This document shows positions 1 through 6,661 of a stretch of 19,811 nucleotides of DNA, in pieces. Source of the DNA: Clostridiales bacterium (GTDB taxonomy: Bacteria > Bacillota > Clostridia > Peptostreptococcales > Anaerovoracaceae). Position 1 is the first letter of the stretch; the number at the start of each line of letters is the position of its first letter. Below the pieces are notes generated by a model. That model was not told the origin of the DNA and did not search any database. It worked only from the letters and a program-made list of their open reading frames with translations. Location: assembly GCA_012735285.1 (NCBI GenBank), contig JAAYHT010000078.1, forward strand, positions 1-19,811, read 5' to 3'. A program made the position numbers and the translations under genes.

Positions 1-76
1 CGCTTACGATATGGACAGCTCCGCTGTTTACATCTATAACTATATATAGATCTTTAAACTTAAACTTGTGAATCAT
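1..76 (-). CDS. scfB: SCIFF maturase, radical SAM/SPASM protein (N-terminal fragment)
   Basis: Only the first 25 codons are inside the window; the gene runs off the left edge. The visible N-terminus begins MIHKFKFKDLYIVIDVNSGA and continues VHIVS. This is the characteristic opening of the radical SAM maturases that accompany SCIFF peptides; the radical-SAM CX3CX2C motif would lie further downstream and is not visible. Family members form thioether crosslinks in the SCIFF precursor using S-adenosylmethionine and iron-sulfur clusters. The ATG follows the stop of the SCIFF peptide gene after only two bases and has no strong ribosome site of its own, so translation is probably coupled to scfA. 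The call rests on the N-terminal match plus the adjacent precursor. Confidence 0.85.
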   Translation of the reverse strand, partial: MIHKFKFKDLYIVIDVNSGAVHIVS

Positions 77-78
77 GG

Positions 79-225
79 TTATCTGCGCTTAATATTTTCG
101 CACTCCTGATTTGCTACTGTGCAAGAAGTCTTGCATGCTGATTGACATGAGGTCTGGCATTCTCCGCAGCCTTTACCTTCGATTTTTTTAAGTGTCGGTT
201 TAGCAATTGTCTTAATATTTTCCAT
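79..225 (-). CDS. scfA: SCIFF (six cysteines in forty-five) ranthipeptide precursor
   Basis: This 48-residue ORF begins MENIKTIAKPTLKKIEGKG and carries exactly six cysteines at residues 20, 23, 27, 31, 35 and 42, the defining spacing of the SCIFF family. The leader half is Lys-rich and the core half is Cys/Ser/Thr-rich. In Clostridia the peptide is converted by the adjacent radical SAM enzyme to a ranthipeptide (Cys sulfur joined to the beta or gamma carbon of another residue). The crosslink reported for a thermophilic homologue joins a Cys to a Thr five residues later; C31 and T36 have that spacing here, but this equivalence is my inference. The start ATG has a strong site, AAGGGGG at 234-240, 8 bases upstream. 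The ORF is followed after two bases by scfB. Biological function of SCIFF products is poorly defined; signalling has been proposed. Confidence 0.95.
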   Translation of the reverse strand: MENIKTIAKPTLKKIEGKGCGECQTSCQSACKTSCTVANQECENIKRR

Positions 226-263
226 TCTATAATCCCCCTTAAAAGTTTAAATTTACGAAGATT

Positions 264-292
264 AGATTACCCTTTTTTATGTATTTTGTCAA
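264..292 (-). promoter_or_regulatory. Sigma-A promoter for scfAB
   Basis: Reading the minus strand, TTGACA (complement of 287-292) is separated by exactly 17 bases from TAATCT (complement of 264-269). This is a consensus -35 with a 5/6 -10 element. The predicted start of transcription is near 257, giving a leader of about 30 bases that contains the scfA ribosome site. Confidence 0.75.
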
Positions 293-298
293 ATTGGG

Positions 299-317
299 AA
301 CTTTTGAAAGAAACTTT
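299..317. promoter_or_regulatory. Candidate ROK operator between divergent promoters
   Basis: AACTTTTGAAAGAAACTTT lies between the -35 boxes of the divergent scfA and rok promoters. It shares AACTTTTGAAA-N3-ACTTT with 1592-1610, and the 11-mer AAAGAAACTTT with 1613-1623, upstream of the molybdoenzyme operon. ROK repressors usually bind AT-rich palindromes near their own promoters. The recurrence is visible in the sequence; assignment to this regulator is inference. Confidence 0.4.
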
Positions 318-327
318 ATAAATCAAC

Positions 328-356
328 TTGCAAAAGTCCTACTTACATCATATAAT
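328..356 (+). promoter_or_regulatory. Sigma-A promoter for the ROK regulator
   Basis: TTGCAA (328-333) and TATAAT (351-356) are separated by 17 bases. Transcription is predicted to start near 363, about 25 bases before the ATG at 388. No better promoter was found directly upstream of the molybdoenzyme gene, so this promoter may also serve the four redox genes by read-through. Confidence 0.75.
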
Positions 357-387
357 ATAACTGAACAGATTATAAGGAAAGATTTAA

Positions 388-402
388 ATGCAAGAGATTT
401 AG
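388..402 (+). other. Mini-ORF or interrupted rok start (MQEI then in-frame TAG)
   Basis: ATG at 388 has a ribosome site, AAGGAA at 374-379, 8 bases upstream and is in frame with the ROK gene, but the fifth codon is TAG. The codons after the TAG (NITHENVREVN) look like the usual ROK N-terminus just before the winged helix. Either this was the original start and a nonsense change or base-call error interrupts it, or it is a short leader ORF coupled to a downstream GTG start. See findings. Confidence 0.5.
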
Positions 403-420
403 AACATCACCCATGAAAAT

Positions 421-1560
421 GTGCGTGAAGTAAACTACATAAAGATACTACAGCATATAAAGAGAAATGATGGTAGTACAAAGGCAGAACTGACCAAACA
501 TCTTGACGTCAGCCATACTACTATCAACAGCTACATCCAAACCTTAATGGATGAAGGCTTTGTTGTAGCTTCTGGGACAGCCGACTCCAGCGGAGGAAGG
601 AAACCTGTAATATTAAAGATCAATCCGGCTGTACGCTGTTCTTTTGGCGTAAGGGTGTCGCCGGATAAAGTTTATCTTATCCTTGTCAATTTCCTAGGAG
701 AAAAAATCGATCAAGTTGAATTCCCTTACTTAGGAATGGACGATGCGCTTGCAAAACTTAAAGAGCTTATATACGAAATGATAGACCGTCATAGCATCGA
801 TATGGATAGGATACTGGGAGTTGGGATGGCTTTCCCGGGGCTAGTAGATATGGATAACCTGCTTTTGGAGTACATACCCAATCTCAGTTTAGTTAATTAC
901 TCATTAAAGGACTTTGAGACCGATCTTGGATTACCTGTTTTTCCCGACAACGAAGCTAATGCAGGTACCTATGCTGAATACCTTGTGGGAAGGGATGAAA
1001 AGTTAGAAAGCTTTGTTTATGTTTCAATCGCAGAGGGTATCGGTACAGGTATAATGAACGACCATTTTCTATTCAGGGGAAAGAATAAGAGGGCAGGCGA
1101 GTTTGGCCATCTAAAGGTTTCAGACCAAAAGGTCAGGTGCAACTGCGGCAGATATGGATGCTGGGAACTATTCGCCTCCATGAGGGCGCTATTAAGGGAT
1201 AGGCCTGAATCGGTCTCGGAACAGGGATATCTGGCTAGATTGTTTAAGGACTATGACAGAGGCGATCCTCAAGCTGTTGATAAGATTGAAAGATATGTCC
1301 GCTATTTGTTTGCAGGACTAGATGTAATTCTTTTAAGTGTAGACCCTTCTGTAATAATAATTGGGGGGGACCTTGGGGATTATGCCGGAAAGTTCATAGA
1401 CATAGGAGTTAATAAATTGGGACTTACAAAATATTTTTACGGCTATGAGTCGGTAAGAATAATCCCTTCTAATATAAAGAGTAATGCAGCCTTGTTGGGT
1501 GCAGCACTACTTCCCTTAGAACAGATATTCAGGTTCAGGTACAGATTAAACATTAATTAG
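421..1560 (+). CDS. ROK-family transcriptional regulator (NagC/XylR type)
   Basis: Counting from the GTG, residues 1-60 form a winged helix-turn-helix (SHTTINSYIQTL is the likely recognition helix, followed by a GGRKP wing). Residues 70-379 are a ROK sugar-kinase-like fold. Visible landmarks are DNEANA (176-181), GEFGH (226-230) and the zinc motif CNCGRYGCWE (240-249), where H230, C240, C242 and C247 would bind zinc. Regulators of this family are usually repressors released by a sugar or sugar phosphate. The GTG at 421 lacks a ribosome site; the better-placed ATG at 388 is in frame but followed by TAG after four codons, so the true N-terminus is uncertain. The gene sits 123 bases ahead of the redox operon in the same direction and is its most likely regulator, although ROK control of a molybdoenzyme would be uncommon. 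Confidence 0.9.
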   Translation: MREVNYIKILQHIKRNDGSTKAELTKHLDVSHTTINSYIQTLMDEGFVVASGTADSSGGRKPVILKINPAVRCSFGVRVSPDKVYLILVNFLGEKIDQVEFPYLGMDDALAKLKELIYEMIDRHSIDMDRILGVGMAFPGLVDMDNLLLEYIPNLSLVNYSLKDFETDLGLPVFPDNEANAGTYAEYLVGRDEKLESFVYVSIAEGIGTGIMNDHFLFRGKNKRAGEFGHLKVSDQKVRCNCGRYGCWELFASMRALLRDRPESVSEQGYLARLFKDYDRGDPQAVDKIERYVRYLFAGLDVILLSVDPSVIIIGGDLGDYAGKFIDIGVNKLGLTKYFYGYESVRIIPSNIKSNAALLGAALLPLEQIFRFRYRLNIN

Positions 1561-1591
1561 CAGTTAAATCAAAATAAAGGATAAATTTGCC

Positions 1592-1629
1592 AACTTTTGA
1601 AACTTACTTTCAAAAGAAACTTTCAAAAC
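1592..1629. promoter_or_regulatory. Palindrome and extra half-site upstream of the redox operon
   Basis: CTTTTGAAA (1594-1602) and TTTCAAAAG (1608-1616) form a perfect inverted repeat with 9-bp arms and a 5-base spacer. A third copy of TTTCAAAA lies at 1621-1628, spaced 13 bases from the one at 1608. The palindrome lies 34 bases after the rok stop and 67 before the molybdoenzyme ATG. Its left half and the AAAGAAACTTT junction recur at 299-317, so it is a candidate operator for the ROK protein. No convincing -35/-10 pair was found here. Confidence 0.45.
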
Positions 1630-1683
1630 AAGACAAACAGGCACCGGCAGCCTTTAAACTATATAAATTTTAAGGAGGAACTG

Positions 1684-4353
1684 ATGCAAATAAATAAAGA
1701 CTATTTCAATGCAATAGACATTAAAGGTTTAGATGCATTACTGGATGACACCAGCAGTTTTACAAAAGTAGGTCCTAAAGAAGACGAAGATAGGGACAAG
1801 GTAAAAAAGATCAAAACAAACTGCAGAGCATGCATTCAAAATTGCGGTGTCATTGCTCATGTCAAAAATGGTAGGGTTATAAAACTTGAAGGAAATCCTG
1901 AAGATCCCATGAGTAAAGGGAGAATGTGCGCCAAAGGACTTGCCGGGATACAGGCGCTTTATCACCCCAATCGTCTTAAATATCCAATGAAGCGTGTAGG
2001 AGAACGTGGAGAAAACAAGTGGAAGCGTATCTCGTGGGATGAAGCAATAGACATTATTGCTAAAAAATTGATGGAAACTTATGAGGATTATGGTGCTGAG
2101 TATGTTTTCTGTTCCACCGGTGGCGGCGGAAACCCGGAAATCTGGAGTATAGCTAGATTTTGTAATATCTTCGGTACTCCTAACTGGTTTGAGCCGGGTT
2201 GTGCACAATGCTATCTACCGAGGGTACTGGCCTACACCATGATGTATGGCGGAGACGATCCTAGTATTGCAGACTCGAATGCACTTGAAATCTACTTCCC
2301 CGATGAGACTCCGATGAAGACTCTTGTACTATGGGGAACTGCACCTTCCTACTCCTGTCCAGCTACTGGAGGCGGTGCAGTACAAGACCTGCGTAGCAAG
2401 GGTGTAAAGACAGTAGTTGTTGACCCTCGTTTTACCCCTGATGCTGCTAAATCTGATGTATGGCTTCCTATTAGGCCAGGTACAGACGTGGCCTTGATGC
2501 TGGCATGGATTCGCTACATCCTTCATGAAAAGCTCTACGATGAGGAATTTGTCATGAAGTGGACAAACCTTCCTTACTTGGTCAATGTAGAGACAAAGAT
2601 GTTTGTTAGAGCAAAGGAAAGCGATGATCCTGATGTTCCTGATACCTTCATGGTCTGGGATACAAAGACTAATTCAATGCAGCCTTTAGAATATCCTTGG
2701 AATGATGAGCTGGCACCTGCTCTTGAAGGAAGCTTCACAGTAGACGGTGTTGAATACAAGACAGGTTTCCAACTTTTGAAGGAAAGAGTTGAAGAATACA
2801 CAATAGAAAAGGCTGCTGAAATATGTAGGCTTGATCCAGACAAGATTGTAGAAGCTATAGAACTCTTTGCTAAGAATACACCTAGTGGACTTGCAATCGG
2901 TGTTGCCACTGACCAGACTCCTAACTCAGTGCAAGCTGCGATGGGAGCAGCAACCCTAGACCTTCTTATGGGTAATGTAGAAAGGCCGGGGGCACTGCTT
3001 CAGAGATTCCGTAAGAGTGGAACCTTTGATATGCCTAACTATCCTGTACCTATAGCAGCGGACAGACTCCCACCGGAGCAGCTAAAGAAGCGTCTTGGAG
3101 GAACTGAGTTTAAGGGATTAGGTATTTGGTATGCTGGCCATCCCACAAGCATATTAGACGCTGTATTAACCGGAGAACCCTATAAACCAAGGGTCTGGAT
3201 TGAGCGTTCTGGTAACAAGCTTGGTAATGTGGCTAACAGCCAAAAATGGGAAAAGGCTCTTAAAGAGCTGGATTTCATAGTGCATATGTACATGTATCCT
3301 ACCTCTTTCTCAGCCTATGCCGACATCCTTCTGCCAACAAAAGAATGGCTAGAGACAGATATGATGGTAGAAGTTTGCAATAAGTTGTTTGCTAGACAAG
3401 GAGTTACCCACCTATGGGAGACTATAGATGAGACCGTTATCTGGTCGATGATAGCTAGAAGATGCGGAGAATTAGGTCATGAAGCTTGCCGCAAGGCTTT
3501 TGACTCTGAATACATGGGCAAGGATCTTGCTTACTGGGATTCAGTAGACGAAATATTTGACCACTTCTTAAGCCGTATAGATTTGACTTGGGATAAGCTC
3601 AAAGAGATTACCCCTTATGAATACATGCCTAAAGAAGATTGGAAGACCTATTATGTCTATAAGCAGATAGATCCGAAGACTGGTAAGCCAGCAGGCTTCC
3701 CGACACCATCCAAGAAATGTGAGATTTACTTGGAAAGCATGATAACCCTTGGAAGAACAGGTAGGCCCTTCAGTCCTATAGACCTACCACCGGCATCTAA
3801 GGATTACGAACCACTCCCCTATTATCTCGAGCCCCATGAAGACCCTGTAAATGATAAGGAGCTTACAAAGGAATTTCCTTTAACCATGACAGGCGGAAGA
3901 ATTCCTTTATTCCATCACAATACCTTAAGAAATGTGCCCTGGTTGAGGGAGCTCTATCCTGTGCCTGAAATTTGGATTAATCCAAGAGATGCTGAGAAGT
4001 ACGGAGTGGCCGACGGAGACTGGGTATGGGTAGAATCTAAGCGCGGTAAGATCAGAGCTTTGGCTTGGGTAACAGAGGGTATAAAACCGGAAACAGTATA
4101 TATGGAACGCTTCTGGAATCCTGAGACCCTGGATACCGAAACTCACGGCTGGAAGGAAATGAACGTAAACGTGCTTACAAAAGAAGATGCCCCCTTTAAC
4201 GATGTTGTCGGTACCTATACATTAAGAGCCTTCCAGGTGAAGGTCTATAAAGCAGAGGGACCACCCGAAGGCATTTGGACTAAACCTGAAGACTTTAGAA
4301 AGTGGCTGCCCCAGCCTAGCGATCCAACTGAGGAGGTATTGAGCAAAAAATGA
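1684..4353 (+). CDS. Molybdopterin (Mo/W-bis-MGD) oxidoreductase catalytic subunit
   Basis: An 889-residue DMSO-reductase-superfamily protein. The N-terminal [4Fe-4S] motif C47-X2-C50-X3-C54-X27-C82 is complete. It is followed by GRMCAKGLAG, ISWDEA and the bis-MGD binding domains, and a C-terminal dinucleotide-binding domain at about residues 730-850 (PLTMTGGRIP through the IWINP region). GCAQC (C173, C176) stands where these enzymes usually carry the metal ligand, so a Cys ligand is likely; no in-frame TGA suggests selenocysteine. The N-terminus (MQINKDYFNAIDIKGLDALL) has no twin-arginine signal, so the enzyme should be cytoplasmic. The ATG at 1684 has AGGAGG at 1673-1678; a longer reading from TTG at 1597 would run through the palindrome and is rejected. 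Its stop overlaps the next start (ATGA). The substrate cannot be told; thiosulfate/polysulfide, S- or N-oxides, catechol dehydroxylation and acetylene-hydratase-like chemistry all occur in related families. Confidence 0.88.
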   Translation: MQINKDYFNAIDIKGLDALLDDTSSFTKVGPKEDEDRDKVKKIKTNCRACIQNCGVIAHVKNGRVIKLEGNPEDPMSKGRMCAKGLAGIQALYHPNRLKYPMKRVGERGENKWKRISWDEAIDIIAKKLMETYEDYGAEYVFCSTGGGGNPEIWSIARFCNIFGTPNWFEPGCAQCYLPRVLAYTMMYGGDDPSIADSNALEIYFPDETPMKTLVLWGTAPSYSCPATGGGAVQDLRSKGVKTVVVDPRFTPDAAKSDVWLPIRPGTDVALMLAWIRYILHEKLYDEEFVMKWTNLPYLVNVETKMFVRAKESDDPDVPDTFMVWDTKTNSMQPLEYPWNDELAPALEGSFTVDGVEYKTGFQLLKERVEEYTIEKAAEICRLDPDKIVEAIELFAKNTPSGLAIGVATDQTPNSVQAAMGAATLDLLMGNVERPGALLQRFRKSGTFDMPNYPVPIAADRLPPEQLKKRLGGTEFKGLGIWYAGHPTSILDAVLTGEPYKPRVWIERSGNKLGNVANSQKWEKALKELDFIVHMYMYPTSFSAYADILLPTKEWLETDMMVEVCNKLFARQGVTHLWETIDETVIWSMIARRCGELGHEACRKAFDSEYMGKDLAYWDSVDEIFDHFLSRIDLTWDKLKEITPYEYMPKEDWKTYYVYKQIDPKTGKPAGFPTPSKKCEIYLESMITLGRTGRPFSPIDLPPASKDYEPLPYYLEPHEDPVNDKELTKEFPLTMTGGRIPLFHHNTLRNVPWLRELYPVPEIWINPRDAEKYGVADGDWVWVESKRGKIRALAWVTEGIKPETVYMERFWNPETLDTETHGWKEMNVNVLTKEDAPFNDVVGTYTLRAFQVKVYKAEGPPEGIWTKPEDFRKWLPQPSDPTEEVLSKK

Positions 4354-4973
4354 AACAGTATTGTTTAGTGATAGATCTTGACAGATGTATTGGATGCATG
4401 GCATGCACAGTTGCATGCAAGTTGGAAAACGATGTACCTCTCGGTTCAAACAGGATGGTAGTTAAGCAAGTAGGTCCAACAGGAACCTATCCTGATCTTG
4501 AGATGTACTTCCTGCCAGCTGTTTGCCAGCAGTGTGAAAAACCAACATGCGCAGAAGTCTGCCCCACCGGGGCCTGCTACAAAAACAGCGAGGACGGTGT
4601 TATCTATATAGATGATCAAATTTGTATAGGTTGCCGCAGCTGCCAGAAGGCATGCCCCTATGAGGTTAACGATGTCAAGAAACAGCAGAATGTTATGGAT
4701 AAATGCAACCTCTGTGCAGGCCTGAGGGAAATTGGCGAGAAGCCAGCCTGTGTTAAAAACTGCCCAGGAAGCGCCCTCATATTCGGAGATATAAACGACC
4801 CTGAGAGCGAAGTTTCAATTGCTTTAAAAAAGGCAGGAGAAGATAACGTATACTCGCTCCAGGATTTTGGCAATGCCCCGGTAACCCGTTATATTCTCCG
4901 AAATGCTAAATGGCAAGATATTTTACCCCAGGATATAGAAAAAGTTCAGGGGAGAAAGGACGGTTTAAAGTAA
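4350..4973 (+). CDS. Four-cluster [4Fe-4S] electron-transfer subunit (DmsB/PsrB type)
   Basis: A 207-residue ferredoxin-like protein with 16 cysteines in four groups: C13/16/19/23, C59/62/67/71, C92/95/98/102 and C119/122/134/138. This is the pattern of the electron-transfer subunits of DMSO, polysulfide, nitrate and formate enzymes. It should relay electrons between the Mo/W subunit and the AsrA/AsrB-like subunits encoded just downstream. No signal peptide or membrane segment is visible, and no membrane-anchor (DmsC/NrfD) gene lies in the operon, consistent with a soluble complex. The ATG overlaps the upstream stop by four bases, with GAGGAGG about 12 bases upstream inside the previous gene. 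Its TAA overlaps the next ATG (TAATG). Confidence 0.9.
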   Translation: MKQYCLVIDLDRCIGCMACTVACKLENDVPLGSNRMVVKQVGPTGTYPDLEMYFLPAVCQQCEKPTCAEVCPTGACYKNSEDGVIYIDDQICIGCRSCQKACPYEVNDVKKQQNVMDKCNLCAGLREIGEKPACVKNCPGSALIFGDINDPESEVSIALKKAGEDNVYSLQDFGNAPVTRYILRNAKWQDILPQDIEKVQGRKDGLK

Positions 4974-6661
4974 TGGATATGAGATCTGATATTCTTAACC
5001 TCATGAAAAACCGTGGGGATCTTTATAGATTCTTAAGCAAGGTCTATATCAAGGAGATGGATCCTGCCTTTCTTGACAGTATGAAAGCCATGAGCTTTCC
5101 AAATATTAGCTTGGAATCCGATTTGGAAGAAGGTTTTAAAGAATTAAAAGAATACCTTGATAATATGAGTAAAGATGCGGTGGACGATTTGGCTGCTGAC
5201 TACGCAAAGACCTTTCTATCCGCCGGAATTTCAAACGGTTCTGCTGCCTTCCCTTACGAATCGGTATATACCAGCAAGGACAGACTCGTGATGCAGGAAG
5301 CATGGGCAGATGTGCGTGAAATCTATGCTTCCTACGGACTGTCTAAAGGCAATGTGAACTCTGATGTGCTTGAAGACCATATTGCCCTGGAATTAGAATT
5401 CATGGCTCTACTTTGCAAAAAATCGGCAGAAGACATCGATGAAATTAAGCTATTGAGAAGCCAAAGCGATTTTCTCGACAACCATCTTTTAAACTGGGTG
5501 CCTGATTTTTGCAAAGACGTGGAAGAGTATGCCGAGACCAAGTTCTATAAGGCGATAGCAAAGATAACAAAGGGTTTTCTCAAGCTTGATCGCCAGATAC
5601 TTGATAAGGTTATTGATATAGTAATAGAGAAAAATGGATCCAGATGCTATTCACTAAGCACAGACAGAATGGACCAGATCTTAAAGCAGCTTAAAAAGAA
5701 CTACAGGGTCTACGCTCCAAAGCGCTTTGAAAAGCGTGGACCAAAGGGTGACAGCGACCTTGTTCGCTATGCAGAGATTGATTCGGTCAAGGATATCGTC
5801 CTGGATGTACAGTCTGACTTTTCTCCAAAGGAGATCTACTATCCAATAAGTCAGACCATGATCTATTTCGAGAACAGTCATTCTTCAGAAAGCATTCTGA
5901 AGGAAGAAAAAGACATAATTATATTCGCACGTCCCTGTGACATAAATGGCATAGAGAGCCTTGATAAGATTTTCTTAGAAAACGGTGGATATGCTGATAT
6001 TTACTACAAGAGGCTGAGAGATAAGGTTAAGTTCTTCATGATAGAATGCAAAGAAGGCTTTGAAGACTGCTTCTGCGTATCCATGGGCTCCAACAAGACT
6101 GATAATTATAGCGTTGCAGTTAGACTAGGAGAAGACAATATCCTTGTGGAAGTAAAAGATGTAGAGTTTTTCAGCTTGTTCAGAGATGAAAAGTCAGCTG
6201 ACTTTACTCCAATGTTCGTTGAATCAAATAAAAAGGTAGTAAAGCTGCCCAAGATCGAAAGCGACGAAGATCTGAAGAAAGCATATGGCTTGGAGTTTTG
6301 GAAGAACTATGACGAAAAGTGTATCGGATGTGGTGGTTGCTGTACAGTATGCGGTACCTGCAGCTGTTTTGATACTGTGGATGTTATCTATAGTGATACA
6401 AGCACAGACGGAGAGAGAAAGAGAGTATGGTCTTCATGTATGCTTGACACCTTCACACTGACTGCAGGCGGCAAACGCTTCCGTGAGACTAATGGAGAAA
6501 ATATGCGCTTTAGAACCCTGCATAAGGTATATGACTTCAAGAAGAGATTTGGAACAGACAGGCATATGTGCGTAGGCTGCGGACGCTGTGATATGAGATG
6601 CCCACAGGATATATCATTTAGCGATACGATAAATACTTTCAGCGAGGAGATGGAACTATGA
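4973..6661 (+). CDS. Fusion of TorD-type molybdoenzyme chaperone and AsrA-type iron-sulfur subunit
   Basis: A 562-residue protein of two parts. Residues 1 to about 215 match the TorD/DmsD chaperone family, with FPYESVYTSKDRLVMQEAW near 93-111 and the hallmark EDHIALELEFMALL near 134-147; such proteins help insert the molybdenum cofactor into one partner enzyme. Residues from about 225 match anaerobic sulfite reductase subunit A and its sulfhydrogenase relatives. MDQILKQLKKNYRVYAPKRF opens this part. Cysteines follow at 450, 453, 456, 457, 460, 463, 465 and 489, and at 533, 536, 539 and 543, enough for two [4Fe-4S] clusters. At the junction I see no stop, frameshift or internal start with a ribosome site. 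The start at 4973 overlaps the previous stop; a longer reading from 4910 would overlap the upstream gene by 64 bases and lacks a good ribosome site. TorD identity implies service to the molybdoenzyme of this operon. Confidence 0.87.
   Translation: MDMRSDILNLMKNRGDLYRFLSKVYIKEMDPAFLDSMKAMSFPNISLESDLEEGFKELKEYLDNMSKDAVDDLAADYAKTFLSAGISNGSAAFPYESVYTSKDRLVMQEAWADVREIYASYGLSKGNVNSDVLEDHIALELEFMALLCKKSAEDIDEIKLLRSQSDFLDNHLLNWVPDFCKDVEEYAETKFYKAIAKITKGFLKLDRQILDKVIDIVIEKNGSRCYSLSTDRMDQILKQLKKNYRVYAPKRFEKRGPKGDSDLVRYAEIDSVKDIVLDVQSDFSPKEIYYPISQTMIYFENSHSSESILKEEKDIIIFARPCDINGIESLDKIFLENGGYADIYYKRLRDKVKFFMIECKEGFEDCFCVSMGSNKTDNYSVAVRLGEDNILVEVKDVEFFSLFRDEKSADFTPMFVESNKKVVKLPKIESDEDLKKAYGLEFWKNYDEKCIGCGGCCTVCGTCSCFDTVDVIYSDTSTDGERKRVWSSCMLDTFTLTAGGKRFRETNGENMRFRTLHKVYDFKKRFGTDRHMCVGCGRCDMRCPQDISFSDTINTFSEEMEL

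Noticed and set aside
400..402. TAG read as pyrrolysine in the ROK gene
   Set aside because: TAG is the ordinary stop of several genes here (rok, metF, wecB, MATE, AEC permease), and no pyl genes are in the window.
1597..1683. Longer molybdoenzyme start at TTG 1597
   Set aside because: The extra 29 residues have no ribosome site and would be encoded by the palindrome region; ATG 1684 has AGGAGG at proper spacing.
1738..2208. Minus-strand 156-codon ORF inside the molybdoenzyme gene, and similar antisense ORFs elsewhere
   Set aside because: They have no ribosome sites, no recognisable domains, and lie fully inside strongly supported genes.
2185..2230. Selenocysteine as metal ligand in the molybdoenzyme
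   Set aside because: There is no in-frame TGA; the ligand region has two cysteines (GCAQC).
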